Of a stretch of 64,000 nucleotides of DNA, positions 50,399 through 61,930 are shown in pieces. Under the pieces are notes generated by a model that saw nothing but the letters and a program-made list of their open reading frames with translations, searched no databases and was not told the DNA's origin. Source of the DNA: Cercis canadensis (taxonomy: Eukaryota > Streptophyta > Magnoliopsida > Fabales > Fabaceae); NCBI GenBank assembly GCA_003255065.1, contig QAOA01003658.1, forward strand, positions 25,330 to 89,329, read 5' to 3'. Both the position numbers and the translations under genes were made by a program. Each line of letters begins with the position of its first letter. Position 1 is the stretch's first letter.

Positions 50399-50873
50399 GG
50401 GTATAACTATAAGAACACCTTGTCTCTCTACCTTGGTTTCTGGGTTTCGAATTTGATTAGTTTTTGTGGCCACTTGACTTGATTCTTGAGGATTGTGTTT
50501 CAGCTGCAGTCTGCAGGAGTCATTAGATGTTCACACAATGTATTATTTACTTAGCACTTTCTCACTCAATGATTTCTCTGCATGCCTTTTTTTTTGGTCT
50601 ATTTTGATTAGCTCGTGTTTTTCCATTCATGCATTGAAAACTGATTCACTTTCACATAACTCAATATTTGCAACTCCCAAATGATATACTATTTATACTT
50701 GTTTCTGCTTCTGAATACTTAAGAGTTAGATCAGATGGTTTAACTTTCTTTGAATTTTTAATATAGTTTGTCCTTATTATAAGTTGTTTCATTGGCCCCT
50801 CAAGTTCACAAAAAAGGTGTTTCCCCATTGTTTTAGATCAGATGTCGCATTCCCCTGTTGCTGAATAGTTGGT
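48967..50873 (+). promoter_or_regulatory. Upstream region and probable 5' leader of the GUX gene
   Basis: No coding gene is seen. A pyrimidine tract with a (CT)n run at about 50361-50398 and a T/C-rich context suggests a 5' untranslated leader. An intron may lie between about 50400 and 50870, but its ends are not certain. Confidence 0.4.
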
Positions 50874-53800
50874 ATGCGAGGAACAATGGGTACTGCGCCG
50901 CAGGCCATTGAAGCTAGACACCGGCCACCTGCATCCATGTGAGTTCTTCATTCTCTAGCCATTAATTCTGCTTTAACCCTTTATTTGTTTTTTCTTCTTT
51001 TATCAGGTTTAATTTAATACCTGCACAGATTGTCACCAAAGCTTATTAACTGCGATCGTAATATGTCAAAGGCAATAAATATTGTTTCTATTACATGAAG
51101 TTCTATTCAGTTTGAGGTTAATAGCTAGGCCAACCTTTTTCTCTTCCTTTTGTCATCACTCAAGGGAGAGATTAAAAATGCACACTTGGTGTTAACTTAC
51201 TGGGTAAAACTAGCTAGATAATGCTCGATCTGATTCACAAATCTTAGTAGCTAGCTAGGATTTAGGAATTACGTATCTAGAGTTGTCCAATCTTTTACAG
51301 CAACACGGTGACACGATGACGAGGGAGTACTTCTACTTCTCAGAAAAAATTTCGTTGGAATTGAAGAAATTTATTTCTAAACAAAATTCGTTGAAATCCA
51401 AAAAATTTCTTGTAGTAAGTTGAGTTTTTTTGTGCGATTCATACGTATAATTGTTTATAGCTTCAGGGAATTAATGACAAGGACGTTTTATCTCAAAATC
51501 AAAAGGTTTTGTTATTTACGTTCAAAGGAAACCAACCACTTTTATATCAATCTCAACTCTCCATTATATATTGCTTTTACGAACAATACTTTCCTCTTGT
51601 ATATAATCAATAATTTTGTTTTTCTTTCTCTAGAGTTAACAAGTGTGGATCAAACACTCACTTATTTATTAGGTGAACAGTACCAACCATAAACAACAGT
51701 CGGTCACTAGAAAAAAAAAAAAAAAAAAAAAAAAGAATACGTTCTTGTTTTTGAGAAATTGAGTGTTGAGTGACTTAGTTTTTTAAGATTTTTATAATGA
51801 CACAAAAATCACACCGTAAATTTGAGTCTCACCCAAATGAGGGAGTGTAACATAGCCCTTGCCTATGTAAAGCCTGAGTTTTATGTCTACTGCATGAGAG
51901 GACAAGATTTGAGACTATGTTAGTACTGATACTCTCTCCCTTACAATTTCAGAGTTGCATGTTAAAATCAGAACAGTAGCAGATGCTATTAGATCGGCCT
52001 ATATTATAATAATAATGAGAGAGGGGATAATAACACTAACAGTGTCCTACAATTAACGAGAAAGTAAGAATTCTTTCTGATTGTACTTTGAAATGAGACA
52101 ATAAAAATGAATGCCTATCATGGCACTAATCATTGCGTTTCCCGTTTTTACAAGATATTACGTGGCAGCATGATTGCTGCTATTATCTTAAAATTCTTCT
52201 ATTGAAATTGTTTCAGTTAATTAAAAAGAAATTATATCTCGTATACTTTGAAATTGTTCAAATGTCTCTTGTATACTTTCTTCTTTTCTTTCTTTATATC
52301 TGTTAATTTTGTGTTGATAATTGCATGGATCAGCGAAGAACTATGCAAACGAAGACTGACAAGAAGTAAAGCCAAAGACGTGGAGAAGCCTTTCCACTTA
52401 TCGATCCAAGATAGGAGTTCAAGATGCAAATTTTCTTTCTCGAAACTTATCCTACTGATAACCATTTCTGGCACTTTCGTAACGCTCCTCTCCTCCCCAG
52501 AAGTTTATAATAGCAACCATTTATCAAGCTCTGGCTCTCGGTATGTATAATTCTACTTATGTTCACATACAATGCATTGTTGGAAACAGTACTGATGAGA
52601 TGAATTTGCTAGTAGTGAATAAATTTCCAAAACTGTGAAACAAAAGAGAGTTTGGAGTATATATATATATGGTAAACCCAGAGTAGAGTTAAGAAGTGAA
52701 CAAGATATATATAGTTGCAAAATAATGACACCGAATTTACATATTGCAGGCCAAATTTTGTGAATAGGTGGATATGGGGCGGTTCAGATCCCCGGTATAT
52801 ATCTAATATGGACATTGATTGGGAAGATATAGTGAAAATGAGTGAGAAGGTGATAGGGAAAAATGAATTTCAAGGAATTGGGCTATTAAACTTCAATAAG
52901 AGTGAAATAGAGAAGTGGGAGGAGGTTATTCCTGAAGCGACACATGTGGTTTTGCAGCTGGAGTATGCTGCAAGAAATGTGACATGGGAGTCACTGTATC
53001 CAGAATGGATTGATGAGGAAGAAGAAACTGAAGTTCCCGTTTGCCCATCTCTACCAAGCCTGAGACCTCCTGGAATAAGGCTTAATCTCATTGCTGTGAA
53101 CCTTCCTTGTAGGAAAGGGAATGGGGGGAATTGGTCTAGAGATGTTGCTCGCTTGCACCTGCAGCTTGCAGCAGCTGCCCTTGCAGCCTCTTTCAAAGGC
53201 AATTATCCTGTATATGTGCTCTTCATTACCAATTGCTTCCCAATACCAAATCTCTTCACTTGCAAAGAACTTGTTGGACACGAAGGGAATGTATGGTTAT
53301 ACAGACCAAACTTGAGTGTTGTGAGGGAAAAACTTCAGCTCCCACTAGGATCTTGTGAACTTGCTCTTCCTATGAGGGGCAAAGGTCAGTTCTTGTAATA
53401 TTCTATATATTTCTAATCCTGCTCCCTCAGTTCCTTCATATGAATTATGAATATCATATTTTATCTATCTTTAATTTAATTATTAACTTATTGAATCATA
53501 AATTGGAAGCAGGGATGGTTTACAGGGGAAATGTTGAGAGAGAAGCGTACGCAACAATTCTTCATTCAGCTCATGTTTATGTGTGCGGAGCCATTGCTGC
53601 TGCACAAAGTATCCGCATGTCTGGATCAAAAAGAGACCTTGTAATACTTGTTGATGAGACAATCAGTGGGTACCACCGAAGTGGACTGGAAGCAGCAGGG
53701 TGGAAAGTGAGGACAATCCAGAGGATCAGAAACCCAAAAGCTGAGAAAGATGCATATAATGAATGGAATTATAGCAAGTTCCGATTATGGCAGGTCACAG

Positions 53801-54543
53801 ATTATGATAAGATCATTTTCATTGACGCTGATCTACTTATACTAAGAAATATCGATTTCCTCTTTGGAAAGCCTGAGATTACGGCTACTGGAAATAATGC
53901 CACACTTTTCAACTCTGGTGTCATGGTTCTTGAGCCATCAAATTGCACATTCCAGCTTCTCATGGATCATATTAATGAGATCGAGTCCTATAATGGAGGG
54001 GACCAGGGATATTTGAATGAGATATTTACATGGTGGCACAGGATTCCCAGACATATGAACTTTTTGAAGCATTTTTGGATTGGTGATGAGGAAGAGAAGA
54101 AGCAAATGAAAACTAGGCTATTTGAAGCTGAGCCTCCGATTCTGTATGTTCTTCACTATCTAGGTTTGAAACCATGGTTGTGCTTCCGGGACTATGATTG
54201 TAACTGGAATTCTGACATTTTTCACGAGTTTGCAAGTGACGTTGCTCATGCAAGGTGGTGGAAGGTGCATGATGCAATGCCTGAGCTTCTGCAGCAATTT
54301 TGCCTCTTGAAATCAAAGCAGAAGGCACAGTTGGAATGGGATCGTAGGGAAGCTGAAAAGGCAAACTACACAGACGGGCATTGGCGAATTAAAGTTAAGG
54401 ATTGGCGCTTGAAGAAATGTGTAGATAATTTGTGTTCCTGGAAAAGCATGTTGCAGCACTGGGGAGAGACAAATTGGACAGAGGATGAGTCTCACTCTCC
54501 AACACCACCTGCCCTTACCACAGCATCTCTTTCTGCTTTATGA
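50874..54543 (+). CDS. GUX2: UDP-glucuronate:xylan alpha-glucuronosyltransferase (GUX1/GUX2 type, GT8), 4 coding exons
   Basis: Exons at 50874-50938, 52334-52540, 52750-53384 and 53513-54543 have GT-AG borders and matching phase, giving 1938 nt (645 aa). The family adds glucuronic acid side chains to xylan in the Golgi during secondary wall synthesis. Residues 1-58 form a basic cytosolic tail and 59-75 a single membrane anchor (LILLITISGTFVTLL), so it is a type II Golgi protein. The stem region includes LYPEWIDEEEETEVPVCP, a family hallmark. The GT8 domain begins near residue 313 (REAYATILHSAHVYVCGAIA). The DxD motif for UDP-sugar and manganese is D407-A-D409, and NGGDQGYLNE and HYLGLKPW follow. 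The C-terminus (KPWLCFRDYDCNWN, HWGETN) recalls GUX2 more than GUX1, but this is from memory. An in-frame second ATG is four codons downstream. The first intron is about 1.4 kb. No break is seen. Confidence 0.93.
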
Positions 54544-55504
54544 TTTCTTACTTTCACTTTCTACCTTCCTCACACTTGTTAAATTTCCTAGGGTTAGGAC
54601 AAAGGGATTGTAGATACCCAATATTTCGGCCCATAAAGTCTAAGCCCATTATCACCAAGCCCATAACTGAACCCATTCCCTAAATCCTTTAAACCTGAGA
54701 ATCTCCCTATAAATAAGCAGAGGACAAGAAATAAAGGCACACTTTCGGACAAGACAAAAAGAGATACATAAAACTCCCATTTCATACCCCTTCAACATCA
54801 AGCTCGGGTATACATCCGACCTTGGTCATTTATCTTTTCAAGTGGTCCCACTTGACCAATCTCTCTCCTTTGAACCAAAAACAGGCATCGTCAGGGATAA
54901 AGAACGAGTTTTTTTTCCTTGGGTTTTTCTCTTCAGTTCACGCATAAAAATGGTATATCTTCAGAATTCAATTCTAGAGGAACCTACCTTGATGAATCTC
55001 CAGTGCAAGACCTTCCCTCTCTGTTTTGCTCTGTTTTACTTTATTAATGATCATAATACTTCATAGCCCAAAAAGAAAAATAAAAATTCCCGCCAACATG
55101 TTCTTCAGTAGTTTCATGTAGGTGAGCACAATCTTGGTTACAGACTCATTAGATATACATAAATTGAATTAAATTAATGTTTTAGGTAAAAGTAAACAAG
55201 ATTGTTGGCAGAGCATGTGAGCAAGCCTCAAAGACGGAGCTTTTGTGCAACTATTTGGACATGAACTGGGCCTTAATTTCACCAGTGTGGAATTTTAGTA
55301 TTCTAGATTGCAGATTAGATTTGATGAATGCAAAGGCATTTAAACAGACCATGAGAAGGTTGAACTAACACACACACACAAATTAGTCAACTATCTTTGG
55401 CGATCCAATCCAACTAGAATTGGACGCGAAGGATGATGCATATTGCCACATTGGCGTGGTTAATGGTTACCGATTACTGGAAGTGGAAAAGTAACTAGTA
55501 TAGT
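54544..55504 (+). other. 3' flank of the GUX gene with possible LTR fragment
   Basis: It probably includes the GUX 3' UTR. From about 54609, TGTAGATACCCAATATTTCG followed by a TATA-like CTATAAATAAG at about 54709 looks like the start of an unrelated small LTR, but I found no matching second end. The segment 55187-55368 is open but unrecognised. Confidence 0.35.
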
Positions 55505-58500
55505 ATTTCGTGATAGACGTTTTTTCAATGTGTGCGATTTTCAGAATTTTTTCATGTCTACCATGGTCCCAATTTCAATCTGAATATGGTTGTTCATTGT
55601 TACACTGTCATTGTTGTCATGTCTCTAGTAATGTTCAGTTTTTTTGTCTTTAATATGAGTTATATAGCTCCATTTTATGTGATTCTTATCTTGATAGAAC
55701 CGTAAGATACGTGTCTTCGATGTATAAAATTTTTAGGATTTTTTCATTTTTCCATTGCTTCCAACTTTAATTCGAATGTGGTTGTCTTAGGTATCATTAA
55801 GATTTGTTTGGAGCTATTCTTATTTGTCTATTGGCACTGCTTGTGGTCTATTTTCTCCCTTGCTGTTTCAATTGGATTTTGAGGTTGTTTAGAACTTTAT
55901 TTTTTGTTGTCCTTAAGTTCTTTTTTTTTTTTTTCCTTTCATGAATTGTTNTTTTTTCCTTTCATGATAAGTAGTTGTTAGAGCATAGAAAAAGGGTTAG
56001 AATTCAATTGCTGCTTTGAATTATTTGCTAGATATTTTAACTTGAAGTTGAGGACCTTTTGAATTAGTTTTGATGTTGCCCGCCCCTGTTTAAGTGGCTA
56101 TTCTTAGCCTACTTGCATGTTTTGTTTAAATTCTGTTCTAGTAGATTTTTTTTTGGCTACTTTGGATTTGTTATGGGTTTGTTTCTTCTGTTGTTTTTGC
56201 GATATTTTGGGTGATTCATAGAATTACAGACTTACTATGACCAATGTTTAATGTTTGATGAGCATTTTTGAATATATAGGTCATTTGTGCAAGTATTTTG
56301 TGTTGATAAGCATTAAGTAAGCATACTGAGAATATTTTTTTTAGATGGGGGAATTTCAATATGTGATTAGATTATGATTGCTGCTGCTGTGATTTTTTTG
56401 GTTATTGCAAATGATTCTGAATCTTGGAGATTGTATGGGTACTATGTGGGAACTGTTTTTGAGTGAATTTATTCAATGATAGCATGACAATTTGGTTACC
56501 GTTTGGAGTTGATTTGCTTGTGGAATTGGTATTGAATTAGGAGTTGCCTAGGTTTATTTTCTTCCCTACTTCAAGGATATCTTGTGACTATTTTGAGTAC
56601 GACTTATGTTTCAGCTTATTCCTTCTTTTTTTTTCAATGACTCTTTTGAGCATGAATTGATTGCTGCTTCTGCACTGTTTCAAGGCTTTTTCTGCATTGA
56701 ACTCTACACTGTATGAAGCTTCATTTTTTGGACATTCTCTGCATAATCATTCTGTGTTTTTGGCTATTGTTTTTGCCCTACATGATGACATATATATTTT
56801 GCACTCTGCACATGTATGAATAATTTGTGATATGGATGATACCTTTCATGGTACGGCTTTCAATATGGATGTTACTATTTTTTATTGATCACTTAGACCA
56901 TTTGAGAAACAAAATCACATGCATTTCCCATTTTTGGGTCTGTCAGTGAGCATTGGCAGCACTCAGTTTCTTTTTTCTAGACGGAGCTACAAAGCTCGGA
57001 TTTTAGCACCGTTTGTCTTGATAGAACCGTAAGACACGTTTCTTCAATATGTGTGATTTTCAGAATTTTTTCATGTCTACCCTGGTCCCAGTTTCAATCT
57101 GAATATGGCTTTTCATTGCTGCACTGTCACTGCTGTCATGTCTCTGGTAGTGTTTAGTCTTTTGTCTTTAATTTGAGTCATATAGCTCCACTTTTTGTGA
57201 TTTTTGTCTTGATAGAACTGTAAGATATGTGTCTTCGATGTATGAAATTTTCCGAATTTTTTCATTTTTCCATTGCTTCTAGCTCTAATTTGAATGTGGT
57301 TGTCTTGGGTATCATTAAGATTTGTTTGGCTATTGGCACTACTTATGGTCTATTTTCTCCTTTGCTATTTCAATTGGATTTTGAGGTTGTTTAGAACTTT
57401 AGGGTCTGTTTGATTTTAATTTTTAAAAACTGTTTTTTGTTTTTGAAAAAAATAAAACAAAAAAACTTGTTTGATAGGGTTATTTTTGTTTATATGTTTT
57501 GAAAACTTATTCTCCAAATATTATTCTAAAATCAAGAAAACAAAAACAAGATATGAGTGTTTTCAAAAATAATTTTTAAAAACAAAAAAACAAAAATAGA
57601 ATCAAACACACCCTTATTTTTTGTTGTCCTTAAGTTCTTTTTTTTTTTTTTCTTTTTCCCTTTCATAATAAGTAGTTGTTAGAGCATAGAAAATGGGTTA
57701 GAATTCAATTGCTACTTTGAATTATCTGCTAGATATTTTAACTTGAAGTTAAAGACCTTTGCAATTAGTTTTGTTGTTGCTCACCCCTCTTTAAGTGGTT
57801 ATTCTTGTTCTACTTGCATGCTTTGTTTAAATTTTGTTCTAGTAGATTTTTTTTTGGCTACTTTGGATTTGTTATGGGTTTGTTTCTTCTGTTGTTTCTG
57901 CGCTATTTTGGTTAATGTCTTTTTTTTTTTTTTTTTACTTATTGCAATTTTCATGNTTATGGGTTTGTTTCTTCTGTTGTTTCTGCGCTTTTTTGGTTAA
58001 TGTCTTTTTTTTTTACTAATTGCAATTTTCATGAGTGCATGAGTCTCTTTTTTTTTCTCTTTATGGACACTAGTGAAGCCATGTGGTATAAGCGAAGATG
58101 CAATTTTTTTTTTATTTGGATGTACTTTAAATCTCATCCCCATTGTACAAGGAAAAGGATTATAATATTTAAAATTATGCATTTGCATTCCATATAAAAT
58201 ATATATTTGTGTCGCGTAGTATCTGTAGACCTCTTCACTTATCATGGGAGAATAGATCGAGTCGATTCATTTATGGAATAACTTTGTTTATCCAACCTAT
58301 GTGAAGGTAGCTCCACCTTAAAAGGCGCTTTATGCAACAAAGGGATGGAAAGATTTCAGTCTCGGTAGAGAAATCATGCATTGCACGTTTAGAGTCTTTG
58401 CTTTTAGTTTTGTTAGATATTCCTATAATACATTTATTATTTTGGGATAAATAAAATACACATTTTGGTCATATTATATTCGCACAATTAATTTAGGGTA

Positions 58501-58728
58501 ATCGTTTTTGGACGGATGCTGTAGAGTGTCTAATACCTTCTCCATGCATAAACAGACTCTCGAATCATCTCTGATTCGCAAACATTTTTTTAAAAAATAA
58601 AAGGGAATTTTCAATTATTTCCTATTTTCTTAAATATAATTGGTGGTGACTCCAAGTTTTTCATCGAAAACTAATATTTTTAAAAATTCGTCATTTGCAT
58701 CACAACAACCTTTGGGTATGTTATCACA
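55505..58728 (+). mobile_element. Rearranged LTR of the Tat/Ogre-like family
   Basis: It ends GTATGTTATCACA like the other LTRs (compare 20716 and 30278) and carries the same internal modules. Its order is disturbed. The segment 55520-56207 matches LTR sequence that normally comes later. At 56208 the sequence jumps back to an earlier LTR point, and 57045-57900 repeats the first segment. The beginning of the LTR is missing. Two single N (55951 and 57955) sit between short exact repeats. The small frames are noise. Confidence 0.75.
57402..57613. mobile_element. Tourist-like (PIF/Harbinger) MITE, 212 bp
   Basis: The ends GGGTCTGTTTGATT and AATCAAACACACCC are inverted repeats. They are flanked by the 3-bp direct repeat TTA (57399-57401 and 57614-57616). 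The homologous LTR positions near 15505 and 55888 read GAACTTTATTTTTT without the insertion, so the target and its duplication are directly visible. Internal sequence is A/T runs without coding capacity. Confidence 0.88.
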
Positions 58729-59367
58729 ATTACTGACTTATTTTTCAAAATTGAATAGAAATCTCCCTCAAGAAAAAAGGAAATCATTCTTTTAAGTTAA
58801 TAGCCAAAAAGATATTCTCCTAAATTAGTCAAGCATTTAAAGAAATGATTATTCTAAAATTGATGTAATTACCCCAGGAAGAGCTTGATTGGATATTTTA
58901 TTTACTTTTTAAAAAGTATGGATTTATAAGTATGTAAATAATTTTACTCTTAAAAAAGAACCGTTATTCATTTGCTTGTCCAATATTAAATGAAAAGCTT
59001 ATAAGGCAAACACTTACTCTATATAGTCAAGCTTTCAATAAGATTTTTCTTGCATATAGATATGTTTGAATTGTTAAATTGTGATTTATATTATATTTTA
59101 GTGTCATTATATACTTATGTATATAAATATACTTGTATTTAAACAAAAAAAAAAAGCTAAAAAAAAATGAGATTTTCATTTTAGGGGCAGACTAGACCGC
59201 TAGCCCGGCACAAGGCTAAGATGGCCTAGCCATTTGCCAGCTTGCATAAAATTAGGTTGGGCTTAACCCGAGTCAGGTTGGCCCATTTGCCAACTCTAGC
59301 TCAAACATGGCAACGGTGAATTTTATCTTTCAACCAGTCTTGGGAGCTAACAAACTCAGGTCTCAAT

Positions 59368-59408
<41 letters not shown>

Positions 59409-59540
59409 NTCCCCTCTATTGTTTCTATCTAGCTAGCTGTCTAAGTAAAAAGGTGTATAAAAACATATCAAAGTTGGGGAAATATATCTCACTAAAATTG
59501 TTTTTATTTATTTGTAAATTAAATTAATATGGATTATATG
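58729..59540. other. Intergenic AT-rich sequence
   Basis: No gene is seen. A patch at 59185-59310 rich in GGGCTT/AGCCCGG words resembles the one at 12830-12905. A TA microsatellite with one N lies at 59371-59409. Confidence 0.4.
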
Positions 59541-61490
59541 TAGGGGTGTAAGGAAAACCAATCAAACCGGTTAAACCGACCGAACCGAACCGAACCGGGA
59601 AAAATTAAATCGGATCAAATGGTTCGATCCGGTTTTCGGTTACACTGCTTGAAAAACCGAAGGGTTCGGTTCGGTTCTCGGTTTTCATGAAGAAAAACCG
59701 ATGATAAACCGGACCGAACCGAATAGCAAGGAACGGCATCGTTTTGATATATAATGCCTTCTGAAATCCTTGCCCTAATCCTAACTCTTCTTCGACAGTC
59801 GACAGTCGACACTCTACTTCAGAAATCACAAATCAGAAAAAATCCTATCCTTCTTCAACAGTCCCATTCTTAAATCCCTAACTTCCCATTCTCAAATCAC
59901 AAATAATGCCTTTTGTTCTCTCGTTTCTCTCGGTCTTACTCTCCCAAGTCCTAAAAACAAGAAAATCCCCAACTCTTCCTCTCACTCTCCCGGAGTTCCT
60001 TCACTCTCAGTCTCGGTGGCTACTGGCTCATCTTCCTTCTCCATCTCTGGTGAGTTATGCTTCTCCCTATCTGTTTCTGTTGTATTTCTGTTTCTACTTT
60101 ATGCTTTTGTTTGCTTGAGTTTGGTAATGAAACTTGAAGATTGTAGTTTGCCAAAAAGCTATTGGGTCTTTCTGTGACCATAGCGAATGGTATAATTTTT
60201 GTTTATAAAGTGTGGGGCTAAGTTCTTTAACCATTATGAGAAACTATGCAAGTATGAATTATTTTTATAGAGCCCTCAGTTTCTACTATGAGAAAATGGT
60301 TAGTAGATGGGTTAAGCCAAATCACTATAGATTTCCACTTTTAATAAAAGTTTGTTCCATAGATTAGGTCAGCACGAGGAGGGGAAAAGAGTCATGCCAG
60401 TGTTGTGAAATTTGGGTTTGAATCAGATTTGTTTACTAGGAACTCGCTTATCCATATGTACTCAATTTTTGGGAGAATTGATAATACCCGATTGCTGTTT
60501 GATGCAGGGTCGAGGTTGGATTTGGTAAGCTATAACTCGATGATTGATGGGTATGTCAAGAATGCGGAAATTGGTGCTGCCTGTGAACTCTTCGATGAAA
60601 TTCCTGAAAGAGATGTGTTTAGTTGGAATTCTATGATTGCAAGATATATGGGGATTGGGGACTTGGAAGCTGGTAGTGAATTGTTTGAAAGAATGGCAAC
60701 CAGAGATGTGATAACTTGGAATTGCATGATTGATGGGTATGCAAAGATTGGAAATATTTCTCTTGCTCGGGAGTTTTTTGAAAGAATGCCTTTAAAGAAT
60801 GTGGGTCCATTCATATATAAAAAGCAATAGCATCAAAACTGATGTCTTACTTTTGACCGGTCTTCTAATAATGTATGCGAAGTGTGGGGCTAAGTTAATA
60901 TATCAAACTATTCTCTCATCACTTGCTTCTCAATTGAATGGTTGGATCTCAGTGTTTATAAAGTGTGAAATGGGTTTTGAATGTTTCTTCTAAAACAGAA
61001 TTATCTAATATGATGTTCTACCTCTCTCTCTCTCTCTCTCTACTGTTTTGTTTCTTTGGTTACTTTCTTTTTAATTTGTCTTACCTCAGTACTGAGAAGA
61101 AGAAATTTGGAATGAGTCATTTATGTTTTGCAATTTATTTTGTATTTAGTTTGAGCCCTTTAGTTCTATAGTCATTTATGTTCTGAATTTGGAATAAACT
61201 GTTACATTTCTGTGCATTAGGATACTTAATTTGTGTTTTTTTTTTGGTTGATTTGCTTATATGTGTAGGTTTTATGACTTGCTTCTTTTTAAAATTTGAA
61301 AATTTGACTTTTACAGGCTAAACCGACTAAACCGACCGAACCGAACCGAACTGAATCAGGCCGGTTCGGTTTGGTTCGGTTTTACTTTCAAAATTTCAAA
61401 AAACCGGACCGAACCGAACCGAGATTCTCTAGCCGGTCCGGTCTCGGTTTGGGGTGAAAACCGAACCAAACCGGACCAATTACACCCCTA
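59541..61490. mobile_element. hAT-like element carrying PPR gene fragments
   Basis: It starts TAGGGGTGTAAGG and ends AATTACACCCCTA, inverted ends of the family at 22649-27764. The same CCGAACCGAACCGG-rich subterminal regions occur on both sides, and both copies share GAAGAAAAACCGA and a leader-like stretch ending GGTGAGTTA. The expected 8-bp duplication is not convincing (ATTATATG against ATTGGAAC), so the site has decayed or the ends have shifted. The interior of this copy holds PPR sequence that the other copy lacks. Confidence 0.75.
60220..60900 (+). pseudogene. PLS-class PPR gene fragments captured in the hAT-like element
   Basis: A frame at 60405-60830 encodes KFGFESDLFTRNSLIHMYS, DLVSYNSMIDGYVKN, RDVFSWNSMIARY and RDVITWNCMIDGYAKIGN, typical PLS-class PPR units. 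Before it, from about 60236, the preceding unit (NYFYRALSFYYEKMV) is in a frame that is broken near 60395. After KNV the sequence jumps to WVHSYIKSNSIKTDVLL and MYAKCGA in another frame (60799-60890), so a part of the donor gene is deleted. This is a fragment of a different PPR class from the EMB976 gene and is not a copy of it. It is not functional. Confidence 0.85.
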
Positions 61491-61930
61491 ATTGGAACTG
61501 CAAGTAATTCTATAATTTAACTTATTAATTTATAGTGTAACCATACATGCTATAGGATAAAATTATCTCATGTTTTTTACACTACAAATAATTAATCAAA
61601 ACCAAACCTGGTCTCTAAAAACATGGCAATTAACCCAAACAAAACAGAGTTTTCGCATTTGAAACCAAACCAAACCTGCCCATTCACTTGGTTTGGTCAG
61701 GATTGGTTCAGTCCTGTTTACTCCTATTTTTGTACATTTACAAATACACATATCTTTTACAATTGTGCTATAGTTATTCCGTAAGGTTGAAAGTTTTTAC
61801 ACCTACTACACCTCAAGTGTGCAACAATCTTTTTTGGTTGTATAGAAATTTCAAAAGGAGATAAGTTGTTATAGCTCCATGGTTGGATGCATTAAACTTA
61901 GCAGATACCTATCAACAAAGATTCTTACAA
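61491..61930. other. Intergenic sequence
   Basis: No gene is seen. There are some AACCAAACC words (61598-61700), which may be remnants of another hAT-like end. Confidence 0.4.

Noticed and set aside
53051-53281. Minus-strand frames opposite the GUX third exon
   Set aside because: They are shadows of the exon. The plus-strand reading is a continuous GUX sequence.
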